Program-made: the position numbers and the translations under genes
In this document: in pieces, positions 32,884-41,379 of the stretch
How positions within the stretch are numbered: position 1 is the first letter of the stretch
Layout: each line of letters opens with the position of its first letter
The notes under the pieces: model-generated
Seen by the model: the letters and a program-made list of their open reading frames with translations, nothing else
Database searches by the model: none
Told to the model about the DNA's origin: nothing
NCBI GenBank assembly: GCA_965233675.1
Contig: OZ247498.1
Span: forward strand, 3,720,001-3,784,000
DNA from: SZUA-309 sp965233675
GTDB lineage: Bacteria; Pseudomonadota; Gammaproteobacteria; Pseudomonadales; Azotimanducaceae
DNA length: 64,000 nucleotides
Reading direction: 5' to 3'

Positions 32884-33759
32884 TCAGGAGCCGCCGTCAT
32901 CACCCTTCAGGTATTTGAAGAACTTACTGTTCGGATCGAGCACCAGCATGTCGCCCTTGTCCTGAAAGACGTTGGCGTAAGCATTGATGCTGCGATAGAA
33001 CTCATAGAATTCCGGGTCTTTATTGTAAGCCTCGGCATAGATGGAAGCAGCCCTGGCATCGCCGTCACCACGAATTTCCTGGGCCTGCTTGTAGGCGTTG
33101 GCTTCGATCACAACGGTCTGCCGATCGGCATCCGCACGAACGCCGAGGGCCAGTTCACGCCCCTGGGCCCGATACTGACGGGCTTCGATTTCCCGCTCGG
33201 AGTTCATTCGATCGTATACGGACGAGGACACCTCCGTTGGCAGGTCGATCCGCTTCACGCGCACGTCCACCACCTCGATGCCCGCATCCCTGCGCATCAC
33301 TTCGTCCAGATCGGTGGTGAGATCGAGCATGAGCTTATCCCGTTCGCCGGATACCACTTCGTGCATGTCCCTACGGCTGATCTGGTTTCTCAAGCCTTCG
33401 TTCACCCGCTCCTGCAGGATCTGGCGCCCTCTGATCTCGTCGAAGTTGGTCGCCGTATAGAAGGTTTCCACATCGGCGATCCGCCACTTAGCGAAGCTGT
33501 CGACGATCAGCGGCTTCTTTTCCAGGGTGAAGTAGGTTTCCGGACTCGCGTCGGCAGTCAGCACCCGCGCATCCGCCTTTTTAATCTCTTCGGCAATCGG
33601 CAGCTTGAAGTGCAGACCGGGCGCCACGTCTTTATCCACCACCGCACCGAAGCGGAGCAGGATGGCCCGCTCAGTCTGATCCACGGTGTAAACGGAATCC
33701 ATGGCGAGCAGTATCACCAGCGCGCCGATAACGATGAGAATCACATTCTGAAGGCTCAT
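32884..33759 (-). CDS. hflC: FtsH protease modulator HflC
   Basis: HflC is an SPFH-domain inner-membrane protein that forms a large cage with HflK around the FtsH protease and modulates turnover of membrane proteins. The 291-residue protein has one N-terminal helix (VILIVIGALVILLAMDSVY), then the band-7 domain (VDQTERAILLRFG) and a coiled-coil region with EREIEARQYRAQGRELAL. The gap to hflK is 16 bases. Confidence 0.96.
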   Translation of the reverse strand: MSLQNVILIVIGALVILLAMDSVYTVDQTERAILLRFGAVVDKDVAPGLHFKLPIAEEIKKADARVLTADASPETYFTLEKKPLIVDSFAKWRIADVETFYTATNFDEIRGRQILQERVNEGLRNQISRRDMHEVVSGERDKLMLDLTTDLDEVMRRDAGIEVVDVRVKRIDLPTEVSSSVYDRMNSEREIEARQYRAQGRELALGVRADADRQTVVIEANAYKQAQEIRGDGDARAASIYAEAYNKDPEFYEFYRSINAYANVFQDKGDMLVLDPNSKFFKYLKGDDGGS

Positions 33760-33775
33760 TTGGCTCTCCTTATCC

Positions 33776-34909
33776 TCAGCGGTTTTCTCTCATACGACCG
33801 GTGGATACCCGATCGTTGAGCTCTCGGAGAATGGCATCGGCAATGGAGCTGACTGTCTCACGATTGGTGCCCTGCAAGGCCGCCGATGGCTGATTCAGCC
33901 GATCCAGCGGCAGGTACATGAGATTGTTGCCACCTTCCACGTCCACCATGATTTTGCTCGAGCGGCTCAACACGGACTCCATTGCATCGATATACAGACG
34001 ATCCCGGGTCACCCGCTTGGCCAGTTGATACTCGTAGAGCAATTTGTTGAAGCGATCGGCTTCACCTTCGGCCCTCGCGATCACCTGATCCCGATACGCG
34101 CTGGCCTGCTCGATGGCTTTCTGGGCCTCACCCCGGGCTTCCGGGATGACGCTCTCGGCGTAGGCGTTCGCATCGTTGATCGTGCGCTGCTCGTCTTCCT
34201 TCGCCTTCTGAACGTCGTTGAACGCGTCCCGCACCTGATTCGGGGGAGCGGACTCATCGATATTCACTTTGCTGATCAGAATGCCGGTGCCGTAGGAATT
34301 GAGGTACGTCTGCAGACGCTCCTGCACTTCGGCGGCGACCGCCGCCCGGCCATCGGTGATCACCTGATCCATCACCGAGCTGCCCACCACGTGCCGCAGA
34401 GCACTTTCCGTGGCGTGATCCAGGCTGATCTGCGGATCACGCACCCGCACCAGATATTCCACCGGATTGTTGACCAGCCACTGCACGGTCAGACTGACAT
34501 CCACGATGTTCTCGTCCTCGGTGAGCATGAGCGCTTTATGGCTCTTGGAGTTCAGTCGAGTGACGTTCACCAGTTCCACGCGATCGATCACGGGTGGATT
34601 CCAGTGCAGACCCGGCATGACCACGTCGTCCTGCACCTTACCGAACCGGAACACCACGCCCCGTTCCTGCTGGTCCACCTGATAGACGCCAAAGGCGACA
34701 TAGGCAATTGCCAGCACTGCCAGAGCAATGCCGGCCATATTCATGTTGAAGCCGCCGCCCGAGCTGCCACCGCCACCCCCGCCGCCACCAAATATGCCGG
34801 CGAGCTGTTGCTGCAGCTTCTTGAACGCTTCATCCAGATCCGGTGGGCCCTGGTCGCCTCGACCACCCCATGGATCTTTGTCGCCACCACCCGGTTCGTT
34901 CCAGGCCAT
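33776..34909 (-). CDS. hflK: FtsH protease modulator HflK
   Basis: HflK is the partner of HflC in the FtsH cage. I start at the ATG at 34907-34909 (MAWNEPGGGDKDPWGG), giving 377 residues; a longer frame from 34975 adds 22 residues unlike the family. The N-terminal cytoplasmic part has a run of eight glycines (about 47-54), then a single helix (MAGIALAVLAIAYVAFGVY), and the SPFH domain (QQERGVVFRFGK) with a coiled coil. It lies in the conserved hflX-hflK-hflC order. Confidence 0.95.
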   Translation of the reverse strand: MAWNEPGGGDKDPWGGRGDQGPPDLDEAFKKLQQQLAGIFGGGGGGGGSSGGGFNMNMAGIALAVLAIAYVAFGVYQVDQQERGVVFRFGKVQDDVVMPGLHWNPPVIDRVELVNVTRLNSKSHKALMLTEDENIVDVSLTVQWLVNNPVEYLVRVRDPQISLDHATESALRHVVGSSVMDQVITDGRAAVAAEVQERLQTYLNSYGTGILISKVNIDESAPPNQVRDAFNDVQKAKEDEQRTINDANAYAESVIPEARGEAQKAIEQASAYRDQVIARAEGEADRFNKLLYEYQLAKRVTRDRLYIDAMESVLSRSSKIMVDVEGGNNLMYLPLDRLNQPSAALQGTNRETVSSIADAILRELNDRVSTGRMRENR

Positions 34910-35039
34910 TTTCAAAATACTCCGATGTTCCGCTTGGTCAGCATAAACCGACTTCTTTCCCGGCAGGCGAGCCATCCCGTGTCTCAGTCAGGACTGCTCA
35001 GGAGCGACTTCACGCTCTCCATCACGCTTACCGGGGAAA

Positions 35040-36356
35040 TCAGTTGGCCAGAAAGGGGAGTTTATGGACGGGCTCCGCCGGCTGCAACAGAACAGTAGGC
35101 AAGGCTTCGAGACGTTCGATGAGCACCGGGTCCGCCCGGAGCTGCATCGCAACGCTGCCATCCTCTGCCATCTGCTCATCGATCACCGCGCCAAGGCGGT
35201 AGAGCCAGGCCCTCGTCCGGCCATCTTCCGGTGCAATCAGCACCTGTGTGGGAGCCGTCACCCCCAGGGTATCGGCTATCGCCTGCTTCAGTGCCGGGAG
35301 GCCGTCGCCGGTGAGGGCGCTGACCTGAATGCCTTTGTGGGCAATCACTTCCGGGCCCTGAGGCGCCAGATCCATCTTGTTCAGCACCAGCAGCGTGGGC
35401 AGTTCCAGGGCGCCGATCTCTTCCAGCACGGCATTGACCTCATTAATCCGCGCATCCACCCCCGGACTCGCGCCATCCACCACATGCAGCAGCAGGTCGG
35501 CCCCGGCCACCTCTTCAAGGGTGGCTTTGAACGCCTCGATCAGCGAATGGGGCAGCTTGCTGATGAAGCCCACGGTATCGGCCAGCACGATTTCGCCCAC
35601 CCCATCGATCTGCAACCGACGCATGGTCGGATCCAGGGTGGCGAACAGTTTGTCTTCGGAAAGCACTTCCGCCGTTGTCAGACTGTTGAACAAGGTGGAT
35701 TTCCCGGCATTTGTATAGCCGACCAGGGACACGGTGGGGGTTTTCGACCGCTGCCGGCGACGCCGTCCCAGCGCCCGTCTTTTTGCCACCTGTCCGAGCT
35801 TCCGTTCTGTGCTCTTGATGCGCTCACTGAGCATGCGCTGATCGAGCTCGAGCTGGGTTTCGCCCGCCCCTCTCAAGCCGATGCCGCCTTTCTGCCGGTC
35901 CAGGTGGGTCCAGCCGCGGACCAGACGGGTCTGGGCGTGTTTGAGCTGAGCGAGCTCAACCTGCAGCTGGCCTTCATAGGTCCGGGCACGGCCGGCAAAA
36001 ATGGTGAGAATCAGCTCCGTGCGGGTGATCACCCGGCAGCCCAGCTCCTTTTCCAGGTTGCGCTGCTGGCCGGCACCAAGCTCGTGATTGACGATGAGCA
36101 GGTCTGCACCGGCCTGGTGCATCCGCCGGCCGAGCTCTTCGAGCTTGCCACCGCCGACAAACGCCCGGGGATGTGGATGATCCCGGGTCGCCATGACGGT
36201 ATCCGCCACGTCCACCTCGGCCGTACGGGCCAGCTCGACGCACTCAGCCAGGGCGGCTTCGTCGTCGATGGCACCCGCCTCTCTGAAGGCCGGCGCACGA
36301 AAATGAACATGGAGAACGACGGCCTTGCGGCCGGCTTCTGGACGATCGAAAAACAA
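35040..36356 (-). CDS. hflX: Ribosome-rescue GTPase HflX
   Basis: HflX binds stalled or hibernating 70S ribosomes and splits them using GTP. The 438-residue protein has the N-terminal HflX domain with the glycine-rich loop KGGIGLRGAGETQLELDQR near 158-176, then a G domain with GYTNAGKSTLFN, DTVGFI and NKMD, and a C-terminal domain. Arg-rich RRRRQRS precedes the G domain. It is downstream of hfq by 50 bases, as in E. coli. Confidence 0.95.
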   Translation of the reverse strand: MFFDRPEAGRKAVVLHVHFRAPAFREAGAIDDEAALAECVELARTAEVDVADTVMATRDHPHPRAFVGGGKLEELGRRMHQAGADLLIVNHELGAGQQRNLEKELGCRVITRTELILTIFAGRARTYEGQLQVELAQLKHAQTRLVRGWTHLDRQKGGIGLRGAGETQLELDQRMLSERIKSTERKLGQVAKRRALGRRRRQRSKTPTVSLVGYTNAGKSTLFNSLTTAEVLSEDKLFATLDPTMRRLQIDGVGEIVLADTVGFISKLPHSLIEAFKATLEEVAGADLLLHVVDGASPGVDARINEVNAVLEEIGALELPTLLVLNKMDLAPQGPEVIAHKGIQVSALTGDGLPALKQAIADTLGVTAPTQVLIAPEDGRTRAWLYRLGAVIDEQMAEDGSVAMQLRADPVLIERLEALPTVLLQPAEPVHKLPFLAN

Positions 36357-36406
36357 GGTTGCTCCTGGAGAATCAAGCCCTCGCGACCGTCATGGCCACG
36401 AGCGCC

Positions 36407-36670
36407 CTATACTTTCTCAGCCTCCGCCGATTCTTCGGCCTGGGCGTTTGCCGGGTTGGCAATCCGCACGTTGCGGGACGGCACCACCGTAGAGATCGCG
36501 TGCTTGTAAACCATCTGGCTCACGGAATTGCGTAATAAGACCACAAACTGATCAAAGGATTCGATCTGGCCCTGCAGCTTGATTCCGTTGACCAGATAGA
36601 TGGATACCGGAATTCGCTCCTTACGCAACGTGTTGAGATAAGGGTCTTGTAATGAATGCCCTTTCGACAT
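36407..36670 (-). CDS. hfq: RNA chaperone Hfq
   Basis: Hfq is a hexameric Sm-like protein that pairs small RNAs with messages. The 87-residue protein has the Sm1 motif (DPYLNTLRKERIPVSIYLVNG and QFVVLLRN) and Sm2 motif (YKHAISTVVP), and a short acidic C-terminus like that of Pseudomonas Hfq. AAGGAGCAGGTC supplies a strong ribosome-binding site. A 166-base spacer separates it from miaA. Confidence 0.97.
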   Translation of the reverse strand: MSKGHSLQDPYLNTLRKERIPVSIYLVNGIKLQGQIESFDQFVVLLRNSVSQMVYKHAISTVVPSRNVRIANPANAQAEESAEAEKV

Positions 36671-36836
36671 GACCTGCTCCTTGATTCACGCGACGCTGCC
36701 GGCTTCAGACCCACCCGGCGACCGTCACGGTCCCTTATTGTTGTTTGCAGGGCACTATGGCTCACAGTCACCGCCCAATGCAAGGCACCTTACTGTAACA
36801 GCCCGATCCGGTCGGGCTTAAAAAAACGCCCTGTAT

Positions 36837-37775
36837 TCAATCAGTTAGTTCCATCTTTGCAACTATCTGCGACGCCAGCCTGGTTCCGGACGCCCAGGTC
36901 ATGGTCAACAGCTCCGGCCAGCCACGCATCCAGGTGAGCTGTCTTTTGGCCAGCTGCCGGGTGGCCGCGAGCACCTTTTCGCGCATTTCAGCCTGGGAAG
37001 AGTGCCCTTCCAGGTGCTCCCAGACCTGCCGGTAGCCCACGGCACGCATGGCCGGGAGGTCCACGTGCATGCGGACCTGGCTTTTCAGCCCGGCCACCTC
37101 GTCAACGAAGCCGGATTCGAGCATGGCATCGAGTCGCGCTTCGATCCGGGCATGGAGGGCGGCCCGGGATTCCGGCTGGATGCCGAACTCCAAAAGCCGC
37201 AGGCCCAGGCGCGCCCGCACGTTCTTCGCTTCCGCCCAGTGCCCGGAAATCGGTATGCCCGACACCGCATGCACTTCCAGGGCCCGTTGTATCCGGGAAA
37301 AATTGTTCGGGTGAATGCGCGCCGCCGCTTCCGGATCCAGTTTCTGCAGACGTTCGTACAACGCTCCGGTGCCGCGCTGCCGGGCTTCGTCCGAGAGCTG
37401 CTGGCGGACGGTCTGATCCGCGGCGGGCATGGGCGCGATGCCTTCCCGGAAACCTTTCAGGTACAGCATGGATCCCCCCACCAGCATGGGGACTCTGCCT
37501 TCGCTGCGAATCTGCTGCACGGCCTGATCCGCATCCGCGACGAACTCCGCCACACTGTAGGTCTCATGCGGATCCCGGATGTCGATCAGCGCATGAGGGT
37601 ACCTGGCCAGTTCCTCCGGACCGGGCTTAGCCGTGCCGATGTCCATTCCCCGGTACACCATGGCCGAGTCCATGCTGATCAATGAGATGGGATAGCGGTC
37701 GGCCAGGGCCATGGCGGCCTGGGTTTTGCCGCTGGCGGTGGGACCGGTCAGTGCGATCACGAAGTCTTCCGCCAT
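36837..37775 (-). CDS. miaA: tRNA dimethylallyltransferase
   Basis: MiaA adds dimethylallyl to A37 of tRNAs that read UNN codons. The 312-residue protein has the P-loop GPTASGKT at 10-17, DSAMVYRGMDIGTAKP near 36-51, and VGGSMLYLKGFREG near 100. Length is normal. It sits 12 bases after mutL, as in the conserved mutL-miaA-hfq order. Confidence 0.97.
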   Translation of the reverse strand: MAEDFVIALTGPTASGKTQAAMALADRYPISLISMDSAMVYRGMDIGTAKPGPEELARYPHALIDIRDPHETYSVAEFVADADQAVQQIRSEGRVPMLVGGSMLYLKGFREGIAPMPAADQTVRQQLSDEARQRGTGALYERLQKLDPEAAARIHPNNFSRIQRALEVHAVSGIPISGHWAEAKNVRARLGLRLLEFGIQPESRAALHARIEARLDAMLESGFVDEVAGLKSQVRMHVDLPAMRAVGYRQVWEHLEGHSSQAEMREKVLAATRQLAKRQLTWMRGWPELLTMTWASGTRLASQIVAKMELTD

Positions 37776-37787
37776 ACGACCGCCGGC

Positions 37788-39575
37788 CTACTGGCCCCTC
37801 AGGAACAGACTGTCCAGATCGTCCATGGACTGCACCATATAGGTCGGCCTGCCATGGTTGCACTGGCCGGCGTTCGGCGTGCGCTCCATTTCCCTGAGCA
37901 GGGCGTTCATTTCTGTCACGGTGAGCTGGCGATGGGCGCGGACCGAACCATGGCAGGCCATTGTGGCGAGCAGGCGCTCGTTCGCCGCCTCCACCCGGGC
38001 GCTGGTGCCCAGTTCCCCCACGTCCGCCAGCAGATCCTGAACCAGCGCCGCCGCATCACCGGCCAGAAGCGCCGGCACCTCGCGAATCGTCACGGCCTGC
38101 TGGCCGCTGCGTTCCAGCCGTATGCCGAGCTTGTCGAGTGCGCCTGCCACCTCTTCAACCCGGTCTGCATCGGCTTCGGAAACGTTCAACACCTCCGGCA
38201 CCAGTAACTGCTGGCGGGGCACGGTACCTGTGAGCACATCGGCCTTCAGCTTTTCGTAGGTGATCCGCTCATGGGCCGCGTGCATGTCCACCACCACCAG
38301 CCCGTCTGCATTCTGTGCCAGCACGTAGATGCCGTGCAGTTGTGCGATGGCAAAGCCGAGCGGCGGGATATCTTCCGCCGGTTGCTCGGCCGCGGACATT
38401 GGGGCGGTCACCGGACCGGGCTCTGCAATACCCGGCCCGGGCATCCTGCTGTCGGCGTAGCTGCCGGCGGCGGCGGCCGCCTGATGCAACAGGAGCGCCG
38501 ATTGCCGGGCTCCGGGATCGTCGGGGGACATGCCGCGGACCGGCCCGCCACCCGGCACCACGGGTGGCGCGACGGTGTCGGGTCGGACGTCCCTGAGTGC
38601 GCGGTTCAGTTTTCCGAAGATGAAATCGTGCACGTTCCGGCCGTCCCGGAAGCGGACTTCGTGCTTGGTGGGGTGCACGTTCACGTCCACAGCCGTGGCC
38701 GGCAGGGTGAGATACAACACAAACACCGGATGTCGGCCGCCGAAGAGCACGTCGCGGTACGCCTGTCGGATGGCGTGAGCCACCAGCTTATCGCGCACGA
38801 TCCGGCCGTTGACGAAGAAATACTGCTGGTCCGTCTGGCTCCGGGAATGTGTCGGCAGGCCCACCCAGCCGGTGAGCGAAAGCTCCGCTCCCTGCTCATC
38901 GATGGTGATGGATCGACTGACGAATTCCTCCGACAGCACCCTGGCCAGGCGCTGCTCAGGCGGACCGGCGGGCAGGGCCAGCTTGCCCCGACCCGAGCCC
39001 TGATCCAGCGACAGCCCCACATCGAATCGCGCCAGGCTGACGCTGCGCACGACCCGGTCTATGTGGCTCTGCTCGGTGCGTTCCGCCTTCAGGAACTTGC
39101 GCCGCGCCGGGGTGTTGAAGAAAAGATCACTCACCTCCACGGTGGTGCCCTGAGGGTGTGCGGCCGGCTTGAAGGCCATCTCCCGCCCCCCATCCACTTC
39201 GATCCGCATGGCCTGATCGGCGCCTGTCGGCCGCGAGGTGATGGCCAGCCGGGCAACGGAAGCCACACTCGCCAGCGCTTCACCGCGGAAGCCCAGACTG
39301 GCCACCCCATCCAGGTCGTGGGCCGATCTGATCTTGCTGGTGGCATGCCGTGAGACGGCCAGGCGCAGATCATCCGGATGTATCCCCGAGCCGTTGTCGC
39401 GCACCAGCACCCGCTTCATGCCGCCCATATCCGATCTGATGTCGATCTGGGTCGCGGCCGCATCCAGACTGTTTTCGATCAATTCCTTGACCAGGGAAGC
39501 CGGGCGCTCAACCACCTCGCCAGCGGCGATCTGATTGGAAACGACGTCCGAAAGCTGTTGGATCCGCTGGTTCAT
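37788..39575 (-). CDS. mutL: DNA mismatch repair protein MutL (endonuclease type)
   Basis: MutL links mismatch recognition by MutS to strand excision. The 595-residue protein has the GHKL ATPase N-terminus with QIAAGEVVERPASLVKELIENSLDA, DNGSGI and GFRGEALASV, and a C-terminal domain carrying DMHAAHERITYE. This fits the metal-binding DQHA(x)2E(x)4E endonuclease motif with Met for Gln, as in Pseudomonas. It should therefore nick DNA itself and not need MutH. It starts one base after the amidase stop. Confidence 0.96.
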   Translation of the reverse strand: MNQRIQQLSDVVSNQIAAGEVVERPASLVKELIENSLDAAATQIDIRSDMGGMKRVLVRDNGSGIHPDDLRLAVSRHATSKIRSAHDLDGVASLGFRGEALASVASVARLAITSRPTGADQAMRIEVDGGREMAFKPAAHPQGTTVEVSDLFFNTPARRKFLKAERTEQSHIDRVVRSVSLARFDVGLSLDQGSGRGKLALPAGPPEQRLARVLSEEFVSRSITIDEQGAELSLTGWVGLPTHSRSQTDQQYFFVNGRIVRDKLVAHAIRQAYRDVLFGGRHPVFVLYLTLPATAVDVNVHPTKHEVRFRDGRNVHDFIFGKLNRALRDVRPDTVAPPVVPGGGPVRGMSPDDPGARQSALLLHQAAAAAGSYADSRMPGPGIAEPGPVTAPMSAAEQPAEDIPPLGFAIAQLHGIYVLAQNADGLVVVDMHAAHERITYEKLKADVLTGTVPRQQLLVPEVLNVSEADADRVEEVAGALDKLGIRLERSGQQAVTIREVPALLAGDAAALVQDLLADVGELGTSARVEAANERLLATMACHGSVRAHRQLTVTEMNALLREMERTPNAGQCNHGRPTYMVQSMDDLDSLFLRGQ

Positions 39576-39576
39576 A

Positions 39577-40932
39577 TCAGCCGGCCGGAATGGTGATCAC
39601 CTGACCGACGCGAATCTGATCTCCGCGCAGTCCGTTCACCTCCTTGATCCGGCTGGCGCTGGTGCCATAGCGGACGGCGATGCCGGACAGGGTGTCGCCG
39701 CGGGATATGGTGTAGCGCTGGCCGCCCCGCTCCCGCTGCCATGCGAGCAGCGTGCCCTCGGGCGCCCGCCTCGACATATAGGTGCGAATGCCTTCGAAAA
39801 TGGCATCCGCCATCTTCTCCTGATAGGCCGCCGCACTCAGTTTGCGGGCTTCGGCCGGATTGGAAATGAACCCGGTCTCCACCAGGATGGAGGGCATGTC
39901 CGGCGACTTCAGCACCAGAAAGCCGGCCTGTTCCACCCGCTTCTTGTGCAGGTCGGTGATGCGCCCCATGCGCGCCAGCACGGCTTCACCCACCTCGATG
40001 CTGGCAGAACGATTGGCGTCCATGGAGACCTCGAGAATCGCCTGCAGCAGATAGTCCTCCTGGCCGCCACCGACCACTTCTTCGGCCACACCGCCGATCA
40101 TGTCTGATGCGTTTTCACTGGCAGCCAGCCAGCGGGCCGTCTCCGAAGAGGCGCCACGATCCGACAGCGTATACACCGACGCGCCATTCACCGAAGGGCT
40201 TTTGAACGCATCCGCGTGAATGGAGATAAACAGATGCGCCTGCACTTCCCGGGCCCGTTCGGTGCGTTTGCGGTGAGCCAGATAGTAGTCGCCGGTGCGG
40301 ATCATCACCGGCCGATAACCTTCCGCCCGTTTGAATTTCTGTTCCAGGCGCCGGGAGATGCTCATCACCACATCTTTCTCCCGCACCTTACCCGGTCCGA
40401 GCGCGCCCGGATCCTCACCGCCGTGGCCGGCATCGATGGCGATGATCACATCCCGTTTGCCTTCCGGTTTCGGCACGAAGCTCGGGCGTTTGGCGGTCGT
40501 GGCCGAGTGCAGGTCCACCACCAGACGATGACCGTAAGGCGCCACCGGCTCCAGCTTGAACGCCTTTGGCGTGGGCGTGCCGGTCACATCGAGCACGATC
40601 CGGTAGTCCCCGCCCCGCGCCGAACCACGCACGCCTTTCACCCTCTTTCTGGCAAGCGCCACCCGCTCCGGCGCGAAACCGGTATCGGGACGGGTATTCG
40701 CCAGGTCGATGACGATCCGTTTCGGATTGTCCAGGCTGAACAGGTCGTAACTCACATTGTCGGATACATCGAGCACTACGCGGGTGTAGTCGGGGGCTTC
40801 GTGCATACGCACACCTTCCAGCGTCGCAGCCTGAGAGGGACAGGCGACAACGGCGAGCACGACGAGGAAGAGGAGGCGAACCGGCACAGGGCCGGCGGTC
40901 GGAACATGTTCAGGAATTGACCGATACTTCAA
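39577..40932 (-). CDS. N-acetylmuramoyl-L-alanine amidase with AMIN and LysM domains (AmiB/AmiC type)
   Basis: The periplasmic amidase cleaves the stem peptide from muramic acid and splits septal murein during division. The 451-residue protein has a signal peptide (about 12-36, ending CPSQAA), an AMIN domain (40-130), the zinc amidase_3 domain (AIDAGHGGEDPGALG near 165, FISIHADAFK, SILVETGFISNP) and a C-terminal LysM (YTISRGDTLSGIAVRYG near 405). The start overlaps the tsaE stop by 23 bases. The order tsaE-amidase-mutL is conserved. Confidence 0.94.
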   Translation of the reverse strand: MKYRSIPEHVPTAGPVPVRLLFLVVLAVVACPSQAATLEGVRMHEAPDYTRVVLDVSDNVSYDLFSLDNPKRIVIDLANTRPDTGFAPERVALARKRVKGVRGSARGGDYRIVLDVTGTPTPKAFKLEPVAPYGHRLVVDLHSATTAKRPSFVPKPEGKRDVIIAIDAGHGGEDPGALGPGKVREKDVVMSISRRLEQKFKRAEGYRPVMIRTGDYYLAHRKRTERAREVQAHLFISIHADAFKSPSVNGASVYTLSDRGASSETARWLAASENASDMIGGVAEEVVGGGQEDYLLQAILEVSMDANRSASIEVGEAVLARMGRITDLHKKRVEQAGFLVLKSPDMPSILVETGFISNPAEARKLSAAAYQEKMADAIFEGIRTYMSRRAPEGTLLAWQRERGGQRYTISRGDTLSGIAVRYGTSASRIKEVNGLRGDQIRVGQVITIPAG

Positions 40933-41359
40933 TGTGTCGCCCCTCTCCTTCGAGGCTCAATCGAATCGTTACATTCGGGGCCGGCAGTCGCGCCGCGCCC
41001 TTTTCCGCCCACTCGATGAGCGTCAGCGCATCGGCATCGAGCAGCTCATCGATACCGATGAAATCCAGCTCCTCACTGTCACCAATCCGATAGAGATCGA
41101 GGTGATAGATGGTTCGACCTGCCACCTCATATGGCTCCAGCAGCGTGTAGGTCGGACTTTTGACCGACCCCGTGTGGCCTGAGGCACGAAGTATGCCCCG
41201 CACCAGTGTGGTCTTGCCAGCGCCCAGCTGACCTTCCAGAAAGACCAGCGGGGCGCCTTCCAGGTACACCAGCAGCTTTGCCGCGAAGGCGAGCGTGGCG
41301 GCTTCATCGGCGAGATGCTCGGAGAGCACCAGCTGTTTTCGAGGCGTCTGCTCAGTCAT
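40910..41359 (-). CDS. tsaE: tRNA threonylcarbamoyladenosine biosynthesis protein TsaE
   Basis: TsaE is the ATPase that supports TsaB-TsaD in making t6A37 in tRNA. I start at the ATG at 41357-41359 (MTEQTPRKQLVL), giving 149 residues; a longer frame to 41431 would run into nnrD and lacks similarity. Walker A is GQLGAGKTTLVRG near residue 42-54, followed by KSPTYTLLEPYE and HLDLYRIGDSEELDFIG. It lies 20 bases after nnrD. Confidence 0.95.
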   Translation of the reverse strand: MTEQTPRKQLVLSEHLADEAATLAFAAKLLVYLEGAPLVFLEGQLGAGKTTLVRGILRASGHTGSVKSPTYTLLEPYEVAGRTIYHLDLYRIGDSEELDFIGIDELLDADALTLIEWAEKGAARLPAPNVTIRLSLEGEGRHIEVSVNS

Positions 41360-41379
41360 CTTCCCGGTCACTTCTTCAG

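Noticed and set aside
36800..36818. Hairpin AGCCCGA/TCGGGCT between hfq and miaA as a terminator
   Set aside because: The T run on the reverse strand comes before the stem, not after it, so it cannot be a normal terminator of miaA.
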